In this document: positions 18,189 to 27,984 of the stretch, piece by piece
How the letters are laid out: every line of letters begins with the position of its first letter
Position numbering within the stretch: the first letter of the stretch is position 1
DNA from: Rhodopseudomonas sp. BR0M22
Lineage (GTDB): Bacteria > Pseudomonadota > Alphaproteobacteria > Rhizobiales > Xanthobacteraceae
Assembly: GCF_010907035.1 (NCBI RefSeq)
Contig: NZ_QUMK01000002.1
Location: forward strand, 1 to 64,000
Reading direction: 5' to 3'
DNA length: 64,000 nucleotides
Made by a program: the position numbers and the translations under genes
Notes under the pieces: generated by a model
Databases searched by the model: none
What the model was told of the DNA's origin: nothing
The model's input: only the letters and a program-made list of their open reading frames with translations

Positions 18189-18890
18189 TCAGGCCGGCTG
18201 ACCGATCGTCACGTTCAGCGTTCCGATCCCGTCGACGCCGGAGGCGATGGCATCCCCTGGTGACAGCGCTGCGACGCCGGCCGGAGTGCCGGTCATGATG
18301 ATGTCACCGGCGGCGAGTTCGACCTGCGCCGATAGCTTGGCGATGATTTCCGGCACGTTCCAGATCATCTCGGAAAGATCGCTGGCCTGCCGCTCGGTGC
18401 CGTTGACCGACAGCCAGATCTTGCCGGTGGCCGGATGGCCGATCTCGGAGGCCGGGCGCAGCGCGCCGCACGGCGCCGAGGCGTCGAACGACTTGCCGAT
18501 TTCCCAGGGCTGCTCCTTCTTGCGCGAGGCGATCTGCAGGTCGCGGCGGGTGAGGTCGATGCCGACCGCATAGCCCCAGACGTGATCGAGTGCCTTCTCG
18601 ACTGGAATGTTCAGCCCGCCGCTCTTCAGCGCCACCACCAGCTCGACCTCGTGGTGCAGGTCCTTGGTCAGCGGCGGATACGCGATGGTTGCACCATCGG
18701 GCGCGACCATGTCGGCGTGCTTGGCGAAGAAGAATGGCGGCTGGCGCTCGTCATTGCCCATCTCGCGGACGTGTTCGAGGTAGTTGCGGCCGACGCACCA
18801 GATCCGGCGCACCGGAAAGCGGTCGCTCGTCCCGGCAACGGCGAGACTGGGCTGCGGCGGCAGGGCGATCACGAAACCAGCGTTGCTCAT
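18189..18890 (-). CDS. Fumarylacetoacetate hydrolase family protein
   Basis: Metal-dependent hydrolase or decarboxylase of 233 residues. Signature parts: RIWCVGRNYLEHVREMG (about 30-45), FFAKHADMV, the metal-binding HHEVELVVAL (Glu-x-Glu, about 80-90), GYAVGIDLTRRDLQ and DIIMTGTPAGVAALSPGD near the C-terminus. The length and the GNDERQPPFFF stretch fit fumarylpyruvate hydrolase-type members, which split C-C bonds in aromatic or gentisate breakdown, but no pathway genes are adjacent, so the substrate is open. ATG at 18890 was chosen over TTG at 18905. Confidence 0.88.
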   Translation of the reverse strand: MSNAGFVIALPPQPSLAVAGTSDRFPVRRIWCVGRNYLEHVREMGNDERQPPFFFAKHADMVAPDGATIAYPPLTKDLHHEVELVVALKSGGLNIPVEKALDHVWGYAVGIDLTRRDLQIASRKKEQPWEIGKSFDASAPCGALRPASEIGHPATGKIWLSVNGTERQASDLSEMIWNVPEIIAKLSAQVELAAGDIIMTGTPAGVAALSPGDAIASGVDGIGTLNVTIGQPA

Positions 18891-18947
18891 GAGTGTCTTT
18901 CGCAAGCTAAGGGGACGAAGAGGGCGGGGCGGGATCAGATCATCAGG

Positions 18948-20750
18948 TTAGGCGGAGGCTTCGGCGGGCGCCAGAGGCGTCGCGTGGCGCTGCTGCAACC
19001 GGAAGAACGAGGCATAGCGCCCGCCGCGGCGCAGCAGGTCGTCGTGCTGGCCCTTTTCGACGATCTCGCCGGCTTCGACCACCAGGATGGAATCGGCATG
19101 CATGATGGTGTGCAGCCGATGCGCGATCACGATGGTGGTGCGGCCGCGGGCGAGACGGTCGATCGCCTCCTGCACCAGCTTTTCCGATTCCGAATCGAGC
19201 GCCGCAGTGGCTTCGTCGAGCAGCACGATCGGCGCGTCGCGCAGCAGCGCGCGGGCGACCGCGATGCGCTGGCGCTGACCGCCGGACAGCTGCGCGCCGT
19301 GTTCGCCGACCGGGGTGTCGTAGCCGAGCGGGAAGCTCATGATGAAGTCGTGCGCGCAGGCGGCCCTGGCGGCGGCGATGATTTCGTCGTCGGTGGCGCC
19401 GATCTTGCCGAACGCGATGTTGGCGCGGACGGTGTCGCGGAACAGATAGACGTCCTGGCCGACATAGGCGGTCTGCCGGCGCAACGATTCACGCGATTTG
19501 CTGGCGATCGGCTGACCGTCGATACGGATCTCGCCGCCGCCCGGTTCGTACAGTCTCAGCAGCAGCGCCAGCACGGTCGATTTACCGCCGCCGGACGGAC
19601 CGACCAGCGCGGTCATCTTGCCCGGTTCGGCGACGAAGCTCATCGCATTCAGCACCGGCTCGTCGGGCCGATAGGCGAACGAGACCTGGTCGAATTCGAC
19701 CCGCGCGTCGGTAAGTTGCAGCGCCGGCTTGTGGCTGTCGTCCGGCTCGCTCGGCGGGCTGTCGATGATCTCGAGCAGCATCCGGGCGCCGACCAGACCG
19801 CTGTTGAGCTCAATGTTGAGCCGCGCCAGCCGCTTCGCCGGCTCGTAGGCGAGCAGGAAGGCGGTGAGGAACGAGAAGAATTCGCCGGGCGTTGCGCCGG
19901 TCGCGACCACGCGATAGCCGCCATACATCAGCGATGCCGCCACCGCGAAGCCGCCGAGCGTTTCCATCAGCGGGCTGGAGCGGTTCGACACCTTCGCCAT
20001 CTTGTCGGCGTTGGCCTGCACCGCGGCGATGTTGGCGTCGATCCGGTCGCTCATGGTCTTTTCGAGCGAGAACGCCTTCACGGTGCGGATGCCCTGCAGC
20101 GACTCCTGCATCGTTTCGAGGATCTGGGCGTTGCCGGTGAACTGCGTCAGCGCCAAGCCCTTCACCCGCTTCACCAGCTTGCGCACCACGAACGCCGCCG
20201 GCGGCGCGACCAATAGGCCGAACAGCGCCATGAACGGATCCTGCACCACCATCACGATGACGAGGCCGATCAGCGACAGGAAATCCCGGCCGATCGCGTT
20301 GATCAGCAGGTTGAGCACTTCGGTGACGGAGTTGGCGCCGGCGGTCAGCCGCGCGAGGAATTCGGAGGAATGCCGCTGCGAGAAAAAGCCGATGCTCTCG
20401 TTCATCAGCTTGTGGAACATCCGCCGCTGATTGTTGGCGAGGATCGCATTCTTGATCTGGGTGAGGATCACCGACTGCCCGTAGGTCGCTGCACCCTTCA
20501 GGGTGAAGACCACCAGCGTGACGATCGACCAGAACATGATGCCCTGCAGGTCGCGGTCGACATAGGCCTGGTTGATGACCTTGCCGAGCAGGAAGGCCGA
20601 GCCGGAGGTCGCAGCCGCAGCGATCGCCATCAGGCCGAACGCCAGCGCGTAGCGCCGCCAATAGGCTGCGGCCTGTTCCATCACCAGGCGGCGGATCAGC
20701 TGCCACGCGCCATACGGGTCGTCAGTGATCTTGCGTGGGGCTTCGGTCAT
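18948..20750 (-). CDS. MsbA-like ABC exporter (fused membrane and ATPase domains)
   Basis: Half-transporter of 600 residues. Six membrane helices lie in about 30-330 and the ATPase in about 345-585 with GPSGGGKST (about 380), LSGGQRQRIAVARAL (about 483) and VLLDEATAALDSE (about 505). FFSQRHSSEFLARLTAGAN and GIRTVKAFSLE are coupling-region patterns of the MsbA/lipid exporter group. It probably flips a lipid or lipid-linked sugar across the inner membrane. It is followed by the FAH gene and preceded by galE on the same strand, at the edge of an LPS island, which supports an envelope-lipid role. Confidence 0.88.
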   Translation of the reverse strand: MTEAPRKITDDPYGAWQLIRRLVMEQAAAYWRRYALAFGLMAIAAAATSGSAFLLGKVINQAYVDRDLQGIMFWSIVTLVVFTLKGAATYGQSVILTQIKNAILANNQRRMFHKLMNESIGFFSQRHSSEFLARLTAGANSVTEVLNLLINAIGRDFLSLIGLVIVMVVQDPFMALFGLLVAPPAAFVVRKLVKRVKGLALTQFTGNAQILETMQESLQGIRTVKAFSLEKTMSDRIDANIAAVQANADKMAKVSNRSSPLMETLGGFAVAASLMYGGYRVVATGATPGEFFSFLTAFLLAYEPAKRLARLNIELNSGLVGARMLLEIIDSPPSEPDDSHKPALQLTDARVEFDQVSFAYRPDEPVLNAMSFVAEPGKMTALVGPSGGGKSTVLALLLRLYEPGGGEIRIDGQPIASKSRESLRRQTAYVGQDVYLFRDTVRANIAFGKIGATDDEIIAAARAACAHDFIMSFPLGYDTPVGEHGAQLSGGQRQRIAVARALLRDAPIVLLDEATAALDSESEKLVQEAIDRLARGRTTIVIAHRLHTIMHADSILVVEAGEIVEKGQHDDLLRRGGRYASFFRLQQRHATPLAPAEASA

Positions 20751-20871
20751 TCCCGCATTCCATCGACGGCGTCGGACAAGGGTCGCGCGCGAGGAAGGCG
20801 TGCGTCTTGGCGGAGTCCTTGCCCCCGATGGGCCGGATTTTCAAGCCAAAACGGCGGAACCGGTCCCGCTT

Positions 20872-21885
20872 TCAGGCCGGAATGGCTTGTAATTCAATCC
20901 CTTGGCGCATGCGCACCAGCTTTTGCTCCCACGCCAGCGCATGCGTGGCGATGGTCTCAAGGTCGTTATAATGCGGTGTCCAATCGAGTGTATGGCGGAT
21001 CCGGCTGGTGTCGGCGACCATCGTCATGATGTCGCCGGGTCGGCGTCCTGCGGAGGCGACAGCGAAATTGCGCCCCGCCACGCGTTTGACGGTGTCGATC
21101 GTTTCGAGCACCGAATAGCCGCGGCCGTAGCCGCAATTCAAGGTCACCGGCTTGCCGCCTGCGCGCAAATATTTGAGCGCGGCGCAGTGAGCCTGCGCGA
21201 GGTCGGCGACGTGAACGAAGTCGCGGATGCAACTGCCATCGGGAGTGGGATAATCGGTGCCGTAGACGTCGATCCGTCTGCGCTGGCAGGTGGCGGCCTC
21301 CACGGCGATCTTGAGAAGATGCGTGGCGCCGGCGGTCGCCAGACCGATCCGCGCATGCGGATCGGCACCGGCGACGTTGAAGTAGCGCAGTGTCACGTAG
21401 TTGATGCCGCACGCGATCGATGCATCATGCAGCATGATTTCGGTCATCAGCTTTGAGCGGCCGTAGGGTGACGCCGGGCGCGTCGGCGCGTCCTCGCCGA
21501 TCGGAACCTGATCTGGATTGCCGTATACGGCTGCGGTCGACGAGAACACCAGGCTCTTGATGCCGCGCCGCGCCGCGGCACTCAAAACGCTGCGCGAAAC
21601 CGAGGTGTTGTTGCGATAGTAGCTGAGCGGATCGCGCATCGATTCGGAGACGATCACCGAACCGGCGATATGGATGATGGCATCGACCTGGTGCGAGGCG
21701 ATCACACCGTCGACCAGATTTTCGTCGCCTGCATCGCCGATGAACAGCGGCACGCCTTCGGGAACGAACTGCGAAAAGCCGGTGGATAGATTGTCGATCA
21801 CCACCACGCTTTCGCCGGCCTCGACCAGCGCCAGAACCGTGTGGCTTCCGATGTAACCGGCGCCGCCGGTGACGAGTACGGTCAT
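20872..21885 (-). CDS. galE: UDP-glucose 4-epimerase
   Basis: Interconverts UDP-glucose and UDP-galactose for surface sugars. The product has 337 residues: the NAD-binding TGGAGYIGSHT at the N-terminus, SSTAAVYGNPDQVPIGED (catalytic Ser/Thr region near 121), YGRSK (catalytic Tyr and Lys near 144-148), RYFNVAGADP, and YGTDYPTPDGSCIRDFVHV, the GalE signature. The frame runs upstream to 22068, but MTVLVTGGAGYIGS at 21885 is the family start. It opens the minus-strand run galE, MsbA-like exporter, FAH. Confidence 0.95.
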   Translation of the reverse strand: MTVLVTGGAGYIGSHTVLALVEAGESVVVIDNLSTGFSQFVPEGVPLFIGDAGDENLVDGVIASHQVDAIIHIAGSVIVSESMRDPLSYYRNNTSVSRSVLSAAARRGIKSLVFSSTAAVYGNPDQVPIGEDAPTRPASPYGRSKLMTEIMLHDASIACGINYVTLRYFNVAGADPHARIGLATAGATHLLKIAVEAATCQRRRIDVYGTDYPTPDGSCIRDFVHVADLAQAHCAALKYLRAGGKPVTLNCGYGRGYSVLETIDTVKRVAGRNFAVASAGRRPGDIMTMVADTSRIRHTLDWTPHYNDLETIATHALAWEQKLVRMRQGIELQAIPA

Positions 21886-22067
21886 CTTGGTTTCCGTCCA
21901 AGCTGCAGGTTCGTCGAACGCATCAGGGCCAGCCTGTCGACAAACAATGGAATTGCGGTATAGCGGGGCCATCGAATGCGCGAATTGCCAGCGGTTTCGC
22001 CGGGGATTCGACTCTATGGTTGTCAATCTGTAACGAGGACCGCGGCAATTGCGGGCCTTCTGCGTCA

Positions 22068-23012
22068 ATGTCGGACATCCTCATCATCAAGACCTCTTCG
22101 CTCGGTGACGTGGTGCACCAGATGCCCGCGATCGCCGACGCTGCGCGCGCGATGCCGGGCTTGCGGATAAGCTGGGTGGTGGAAGAGGCGTTCGCGCCGC
22201 TGGCGCAGCTCCACCCTTCGGTTGCCGAGGTGATCCCGGTGGCGACGCGGCGCTGGCGGTCACATCTGACGAGCCGCGCCACCTGGCGCGAGATCGGCGA
22301 TTTCAACACCCGTTTGCGCGAGCCCGAGTTCGACAAGGTGATCGACACGCAGGGCCTGATCCGCTCCGCGATCATCGCGCGGCTCGCGCAGGGCGAGCGC
22401 CACGGCTACGACGCACAGAGCATCCGCGAGCCTCTGGCGTCGCGGTTCTACAACATCCGTCATAGTGTCAGTCGGGCGCTGCACGCGGTGGCGCGCAACC
22501 GTGAGCTCACTGCTCTGTCGCTCGGCTATCGTCCCCCTGACGAGATCGACTACGGACTGATCAAACCGGGACGCAGCGGTGACGCGCCTTATGCGCTGCT
22601 GCTGCACGGCACTTCGCGGACGTCGAAGGAGTGGCGCGCCGAGGATTGGATCGAGACCGGCCGTTGGCTGCACGCTCGGGGGCTGCAGGCCGTGCTACCT
22701 TGGGGCACCGAGACCGAACGGCAGACCGCCGAATTGCTGTCGAACGAGATTCCGGGCAGCCGCGTGCTGCCGCGTCAGCGGCTTGATCTCACCGCGGGCG
22801 TGATCGCGCGCGCCACGGTGATCATCGGCGTCGACACCGGCCTGTTGCATCTTGCCGCCGCGTATCGGGTGCCGCTGGTCGGGATTTATGTCGCGACCGA
22901 TCCGGGACTGACCGGGCCGGTCGGCAGCGGCGCGATGCGGGTGCTCGGCAGCAAGAGCGGCGGTCCCTCGGTACGGCAGGCGATCGAGGCGGCCGAGCAG
23001 TTGCTCGGTTAG
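22068..23012 (+). CDS. waaC: Lipopolysaccharide heptosyltransferase I
   Basis: Adds the first heptose to the Kdo of the LPS inner core, using ADP-heptose. The product has 314 residues of the GT9 family: MSDILIIKTSSLGDVVHQMP (start and acceptor loop), FDKVIDTQGLIRSA, YALLLHGTSRTSKEW and the donor-site VIIGVDTGLLHLAAAYRVPLVG. ATG at 22068 fits the family start; upstream frame to 22020 is not needed. The stop overlaps that of the convergent gmhB by 4 bases. Its donor sugar is made by neighbouring genes. Confidence 0.9.
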   Translation: MSDILIIKTSSLGDVVHQMPAIADAARAMPGLRISWVVEEAFAPLAQLHPSVAEVIPVATRRWRSHLTSRATWREIGDFNTRLREPEFDKVIDTQGLIRSAIIARLAQGERHGYDAQSIREPLASRFYNIRHSVSRALHAVARNRELTALSLGYRPPDEIDYGLIKPGRSGDAPYALLLHGTSRTSKEWRAEDWIETGRWLHARGLQAVLPWGTETERQTAELLSNEIPGSRVLPRQRLDLTAGVIARATVIIGVDTGLLHLAAAYRVPLVGIYVATDPGLTGPVGSGAMRVLGSKSGGPSVRQAIEAAEQLLG

Positions 23013-23551
23013 TTGGATGCAGTGGTGCGCTGCATCTCGATCAGCACCTGTTTGACGAAGCCATCGATATCTTCGCTCTCGAAGCGAAAACCGGGAATGC
23101 CGGCAGCTTGTGCTGCTTCGATATCACTTGCGCTGTCGCCGATCACGAAGCTGCGCGTCATGTCGACCGGCCAGGCCTTGGCGAGATCCAGGATCATGCC
23201 GGGCCCCGGCTTGCGATGCTCGCAGGCGACCCGATAAGCGTCGATCGTTCCGTCGACATGATGCGGGCAAAACCGGATATCGTCGATCTGCGCGCCTTGA
23301 GCCCGCAATTCATCCTGCATCCAGCGATGCAAGGCACGGACGTCGTCCTCACTGAACATGCCGCGCGCGACGCCGGACTGGTTGGTGATGATGAAGACGT
23401 AGTAGCCGGCCGCGTTAAGCCGCCGGATCGCCGCGGCGATGCCCGGCATCCAGCGCAGGCGCTCGCGCGTGCCGACATAGTGATCGTTGTAGTTGATGAC
23501 GCCGTCGCGATCGAGGAAGGCGGCGGGCCGGCGCGGCGCGGACGCGGTCAT
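23009..23551 (-). CDS. gmhB: D-glycero-D-manno-heptose 1,7-bisphosphate 7-phosphatase
   Basis: HAD phosphatase of 180 residues that removes the C7 phosphate in ADP-heptose synthesis. Motif I is [11 protein letters not shown] with the nucleophile Asp14 and general acid Asp16; [16 protein letters not shown] is motif II; FCPHH...[13 protein letters not shown] holds the zinc-loop Cys/His residues; [17 protein letters not shown] is motif III. Its ATG overlaps the TGA of gmhA (ATGA), so the two are translationally coupled. Confidence 0.93.
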   Translation of the reverse strand: MTASAPRRPAAFLDRDGVINYNDHYVGTRERLRWMPGIAAAIRRLNAAGYYVFIITNQSGVARGMFSEDDVRALHRWMQDELRAQGAQIDDIRFCPHHVDGTIDAYRVACEHRKPGPGMILDLAKAWPVDMTRSFVIGDSASDIEAAQAAGIPGFRFESEDIDGFVKQVLIEMQRTTASN

Positions 23552-24135
23552 AGCGCCGGCGTGCCGAGCGCTGCTTCGATCTCGTCGCAGATCGCGTGTG
23601 CTGCCATCAAGTGGATTTGCTGAACCAGCGCGGTTTCGGGCCCCGGCGCAATCAGAACATGATCGCACAGCGCGCCCATCGATCCGCCGCTCGGGCCGGT
23701 CATGCCGACGGTGACGAGGCCGCGCTGCCGCGCGACTTCGAGCGCCGCGAGGATGTTCGGCGAGCGACCGGAGGTGGTGATGCCGATGAAGACGTCCCCG
23801 GGCTGGCCTAGACCTTCGACCTGCCGGGCGAAAACGCGCTCGAAGCCGTAGTCGTTGGCGATCGCCGTGAGTGCCGAAGTGTCGGTGGTCAGCGCCACTG
23901 CGGGCCAGGCGCCGCGCTCGCGCTTGTAGCGGCCGATAATCTCGGCCGCGATGTGCTGGGCGTCGGCAGCGCTGCCGCCATTGCCGGCGAGCAGAATCTT
24001 GCGGCCCTGCTGCAGCGCCTTGATCGATGCCGCTGCGATGGCCCGCGACGCGGCCAGCAGAGTTGCATCGCCGGCGGCAGCAGTCATCGCGGCAAGCGAG
24101 AGCTGGAAATGGGCGGCGATCTTGTCCTGGCTCAC
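23548..24135 (-). CDS. gmhA: Phosphoheptose isomerase
   Basis: Converts sedoheptulose 7-phosphate to D-glycero-D-manno-heptose 7-phosphate, the first step of ADP-heptose synthesis. SIS-domain protein of 195 residues: [51 protein letters not shown] and the His-bearing [19 protein letters not shown]. The start is taken as GTG at 24135 ([11 protein letters not shown]), with AGGT upstream; this gives the usual GmhA length. The longer frame to 24195 begins with unrelated sequence. Confidence 0.93.
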   Translation of the reverse strand: MSQDKIAAHFQLSLAAMTAAAGDATLLAASRAIAAASIKALQQGRKILLAGNGGSAADAQHIAAEIIGRYKRERGAWPAVALTTDTSALTAIANDYGFERVFARQVEGLGQPGDVFIGITTSGRSPNILAALEVARQRGLVTVGMTGPSGGSMGALCDHVLIAPGPETALVQQIHLMAAHAICDEIEAALGTPAL

Positions 24136-24205
24136 GTCACACCTGAAGGCTGAAACTGATGGCTCTGGTAAAGCGCAGGGCGGGGGCCGGCGCAAGCCAA
24201 GGGGC

Positions 24206-25282
24206 TCAGACCGCCGGTGCGATGCCGGCGGCCTGCAGCGCGCGCAGCGCCGCGGTGGTCACGTCCCCGACCGCGATGTCGCGCATGCAGCGGTGATGCT
24301 CCATCCGGCAAACCGGCTTGTGGCAGGGCCGGCAGGGGATATCCCCGGGCGCCTGGATCACCGTCTCGATCGGGTTGAGCGGGGCATAATGCCAAGGGCT
24401 GGTCGGGCCGAAGATGCCGATGGTCCGGCTGCCGATCGCGGCGGAGACGTGGAGCAGGCCGGAATCGTTGGAGATCACCAGATCGGCCGCCGCCAGCGCC
24501 AGGATGCCGTTGCGCAGGTCTGTGCCGGTGAGATCGCGGACACGCGGGCCGCCGGCTTCGACAATTTCCTGCGCCTTGGCGGTTTCGCCCGGGCCGCCGA
24601 CCACCCACACCTCAAAACCGCGCTCGGCCAGCGCCTTGCCGGCTTCGACGTAGTAGCTCCAGCGCTTCGCCGGACCAACCGCGCCGGGCGCGAGCGCGAC
24701 CACGGTTCGGCCGTGCAGGCCGTTGGCTTGCCGCCAGGCCGCGATCTCGGCCTCCGGCACCTGAAGCTGCGGTTCGGGCCAATCCAGCGGTAATTCGGGC
24801 AATGGCGGCAGTGCAAGGGCGGCGCAGCGGTCGATCATCCGCGGCAGCGCCTTCTCGCCGCGTCGCCAGTCATTGAGCAGACCGAACCGGACCTCGCCAA
24901 TGAAGCCGGTGCGTTTCGGGATACCGGCAAGCCAAGGAGCGATGGTGGACTTGAAGGTGCGCGGCATCACCACGGAGGTGCCGTAGCCCTCCTGTCGCAG
25001 CCTTGCTGCCAGCGCCCGCTCCTGAGACAGCGAGATCTTGCTGCGCGGCAGATCCCAGACAATGCCTTGGCGCACCCCGGGCATATAGTCGACCAGCGGC
25101 GCGCAAAGCGTGGTGGTTAGGACGTCGACCGGCCGGTTCGGCCAGCGGTCTTTCAATACCCGTACCACGGTGTGGCAGCGCACGAAATCGCCAATCCACA
25201 TATATGGGACCAGCAGGACCGGGCTGGTTTCATCGCGGTCGGGCGCTTTGGCCAAGCTGGCTTTGAGTGATTCGTAATTCAT
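24206..25282 (-). CDS. waaF: Lipopolysaccharide heptosyltransferase II
   Basis: Adds the second inner-core heptose. GT9 protein of 358 residues: [20 protein letters not shown] (N-terminal GT9 loop), [42 protein letters not shown], and the donor-site [25 protein letters not shown]. The Cys-rich end ([19 protein letters not shown]) is typical of WaaF. First gene of waaF-gmhA-gmhB on the minus strand, divergent from hldD across a 185-base gap. Confidence 0.92.
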   Translation of the reverse strand: MNYESLKASLAKAPDRDETSPVLLVPYMWIGDFVRCHTVVRVLKDRWPNRPVDVLTTTLCAPLVDYMPGVRQGIVWDLPRSKISLSQERALAARLRQEGYGTSVVMPRTFKSTIAPWLAGIPKRTGFIGEVRFGLLNDWRRGEKALPRMIDRCAALALPPLPELPLDWPEPQLQVPEAEIAAWRQANGLHGRTVVALAPGAVGPAKRWSYYVEAGKALAERGFEVWVVGGPGETAKAQEIVEAGGPRVRDLTGTDLRNGILALAAADLVISNDSGLLHVSAAIGSRTIGIFGPTSPWHYAPLNPIETVIQAPGDIPCRPCHKPVCRMEHHRCMRDIAVGDVTTAALRALQAAGIAPAV

Positions 25283-25467
25283 CGCTTGTTCTGGGTGCCC
25301 TGCTGGGCAGGGACTGGTCGGCCCAGCCGGTTAGCGCCTGCTGCGGCCGGCGTCTAGCCGGCATTTCGCGCGCGAGACGCGCTCCATTCACAACAATTCA
25401 GGGTTGAAAGTTGCCTGCTTGAGCGGAGTGGGGCAAAGCTGGCCACGCAAATCAAGGCGGAGAAGTC

Positions 25468-26448
25468 ATGCTGCTGGTCACCGGCGGAGCCGGATTTATC
25501 GGATCGAATCTGGTCGCGGCGTTGAACGAGGCCGGGCGGGCCGATGTGGCGGTGTCCGACTTTCTCGGCCATGACGGCAAGTGGAAGAACCTCGCCAAGC
25601 GGCAGCTTGCTGATTTCGTTCCGCCTGCGGAACTCGCCGAATGGCTGAAAGGCCGCAAGCTGGACGCTGTCTTCCACATGGGGGCGATCTCCGCGACCAC
25701 CGCCACCGACGGCGACATGGTGATGGAGAACAATTTCCGGCTATCGCTGCGGCTGCTCGACTGGTGCACCGAAACCGGCACGCCGCTGATCTACGCCTCG
25801 TCGGCAGCGACCTACGGCGACGGCGAGCACGGGTTCGATGACGATTTCTCTCTGGCCGCGCTGAAGAAGCTGCGGCCGATGAATCTCTACGGCTGGAGCA
25901 AGCATCTGTTCGACCTGGTGGTGGCAGAACGGGCCGCCAAAGGTGAGAAACTGCCGCCGCAATGGGCGGGCTTGAAGTTTTTTAACGTGTTCGGGCCGAA
26001 CGAGTATCACAAGGACACCATGGCCAGTGTGCTGGCGCGGCGGTTCCACGACATCAAGTCCGGACGGGTGGTGCAGTTGTTCAAGTCGCACCGCGATGGT
26101 ATCGCCGATGGCGACCAGAGACGCGACTTCATCTATGTCGACGACGTGGTGCGGGTGATGATGTGGCTGTTCAACTCTCCAGATGTCAGCGGCATCTTCA
26201 ATGTGGGCACCAGCCACGCCCGTAGCTTTCGCGACCTGATCCTGTCGGCTTACGCCGCGCTCGGAACGCCGCCGCAGATCGAGTACATCGATATGCCGGA
26301 ACAGATTCGCGGCAGCTATCAGTATTTCACCCAGAGCGAGGGCGACCGGCTGCGCGCCGCAGGCTACAACGGCGGCTTCACCCCGCTCGAAGAGGCCGTC
26401 GCGTCTTACGTTAAGGGTTACCTCGACCGCAGCGATCGCTTCCGCTGA
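25468..26448 (+). CDS. hldD: ADP-L-glycero-D-manno-heptose 6-epimerase
   Basis: Last step of ADP-heptose synthesis, converting the D,D to the L,D form. SDR enzyme of 326 residues starting [19 protein letters not shown], with [38 protein letters not shown] (catalytic Tyr and Lys) and [18 protein letters not shown], all specific to HldD (RfaD). The ribosome-binding site AAGGCGGAG precedes the ATG. It leads the plus-strand run hldD, hldE and the WbpM-like gene. Confidence 0.95.
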   Translation: MLLVTGGAGFIGSNLVAALNEAGRADVAVSDFLGHDGKWKNLAKRQLADFVPPAELAEWLKGRKLDAVFHMGAISATTATDGDMVMENNFRLSLRLLDWCTETGTPLIYASSAATYGDGEHGFDDDFSLAALKKLRPMNLYGWSKHLFDLVVAERAAKGEKLPPQWAGLKFFNVFGPNEYHKDTMASVLARRFHDIKSGRVVQLFKSHRDGIADGDQRRDFIYVDDVVRVMMWLFNSPDVSGIFNVGTSHARSFRDLILSAYAALGTPPQIEYIDMPEQIRGSYQYFTQSEGDRLRAAGYNGGFTPLEEAVASYVKGYLDRSDRFR

Positions 26449-26471
26449 TCGCGCAAACTGTTTGGAATCGG

Positions 26472-27944
26472 ATGTTCAGTTTCGACGCCCTGCTGCAAAC
26501 GATCGCTCGTCAGACCGTCCTGTGCGTCGGCGATCTGATGCTCGACGAATTCGTTTACGGCGAGGTGTCACGTATTTCGCCGGAGGCGCCTACGCCGGTG
26601 ATCGCCGTTCAGCGCAGCGAGACCAATATCGGCGGTGCCGGTAATGTCGCCCGCAATATCGCGGCGATCGGAGCAAGCTGCATCTTCGTCGGACTCATCG
26701 GAGATGACGTCACCGGTCGGGCGCTCGAGGCCGAACTCGCCAACGAGCCGCGGATCGAACCGGTACTGGTGCGCGATACTTCGCGGCCGACGACCCGCAA
26801 GGTGCGCTTCGTCTCCGAGCACTTCTCGACCCATATGCTGCGTGCCGACTGGGAGACCGCTTCTGCGGCCAGCGGGGAAGTCGAGCAGCGTTTGCTTGAA
26901 GCGATCCTACCGCAGCTGTCGCGGGCAGATATCGTCCTCCTCTCGGACTATGCCAAGGGCGTGCTGACCGCGCGAGTGATTCGCGAGACCATCGATGCCG
27001 CTAAAAAACTCGGCAAGCGGGTTATCGTCGATCCGAAAAGCGCCAACTTCGAGATCTATCGCGGTGCTACGCTGTTGACGCCGAACCGCAAGGAATTCTC
27101 CGCTGCGACACGTAGCGCAGCGGCGACCGACGCTGAAATTGCCGCGGCGGCCCAAGACGCGATGGCGCTTACCGAATGTGAGGCGATGCTGGTGACCAAG
27201 AGCGAGCACGGCATGACGCTGGTGCCGCGCGGAGGCGAGCCGATTCACGTACCGGCGCTACCGGTAAAGGTTCGAGACGTCTCTGGCGCTGGTGATACGG
27301 TGGCGGCGGTGCTGGCGGTGGTGCTGGCGTCCGGAGCGAATTGGGCCACCGCGATGCGGGCAGCGAGCGCCGCTGCGGCCGTGGCGGTGAGCAAGAACGG
27401 CACCGCGGTGGTGACGCCTGGTGAACTGCGCCGACGGATCCTGCCGCATGCCTCGCTGGCGGCGGAAGAGAAGATTATCGGTGGTGACGCGGACCTCGAC
27501 GAGCGGTTGAAACAGTGGCGCCGGGAAGGCTTGCGGGTCGGCTTTACCAATGGCTGCTTCGATATTCTGCACCCAGGCCACGTCAAAGTGCTCACCGCCG
27601 CGCGCGGCGCCTGCGATCGGTTGATCGTCGGCCTGAACAGTGACGCCTCGGTGCGACGACTGAAGGGCGAGAGTCGCCCCGTGCAGCACGAACGCGCCCG
27701 CGCCGAAGTCCTGGCCGCGCTCGAGGCGGTCGATTTGGTTGCAATCTTCGAAGAGGATACGCCGCTGCGGCTCATCACGCGGATCGAGCCGAGCGTGCTG
27801 GTTAAAGGTGGCGACTACACACGCGAACAAGTTGTCGGCCACGAGATCGTTACGGCCAAAGGCGGGGACGTGCTGCTGGTCGACGTGCTGCCTGGTTTCA
27901 GCACCACCTCGCTGGTCGCGCGGGCGCGCGAGGGGCAATCCTGA
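26472..27944 (+). CDS. hldE: Bifunctional heptose 7-phosphate kinase and heptose 1-phosphate adenylyltransferase
   Basis: Two enzymes in one chain of 490 residues. The ribokinase-type N-terminal domain (about 1-320) shows [32 protein letters not shown] and [14 protein letters not shown] (catalytic Asp). The C-terminal nucleotidyltransferase domain (about 340-490) shows [18 protein letters not shown] with HxGH near 370. It makes the bisphosphate used by GmhB and then the ADP-sugar. It lies 23 bases after hldD. Confidence 0.96.
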   Translation: MFSFDALLQTIARQTVLCVGDLMLDEFVYGEVSRISPEAPTPVIAVQRSETNIGGAGNVARNIAAIGASCIFVGLIGDDVTGRALEAELANEPRIEPVLVRDTSRPTTRKVRFVSEHFSTHMLRADWETASAASGEVEQRLLEAILPQLSRADIVLLSDYAKGVLTARVIRETIDAAKKLGKRVIVDPKSANFEIYRGATLLTPNRKEFSAATRSAAATDAEIAAAAQDAMALTECEAMLVTKSEHGMTLVPRGGEPIHVPALPVKVRDVSGAGDTVAAVLAVVLASGANWATAMRAASAAAAVAVSKNGTAVVTPGELRRRILPHASLAAEEKIIGGDADLDERLKQWRREGLRVGFTNGCFDILHPGHVKVLTAARGACDRLIVGLNSDASVRRLKGESRPVQHERARAEVLAALEAVDLVAIFEEDTPLRLITRIEPSVLVKGGDYTREQVVGHEIVTAKGGDVLLVDVLPGFSTTSLVARAREGQS

Positions 27945-27984
27945 CCATGTCGGCCATTCCGGATCATCGCGAGAAGAACATGCA

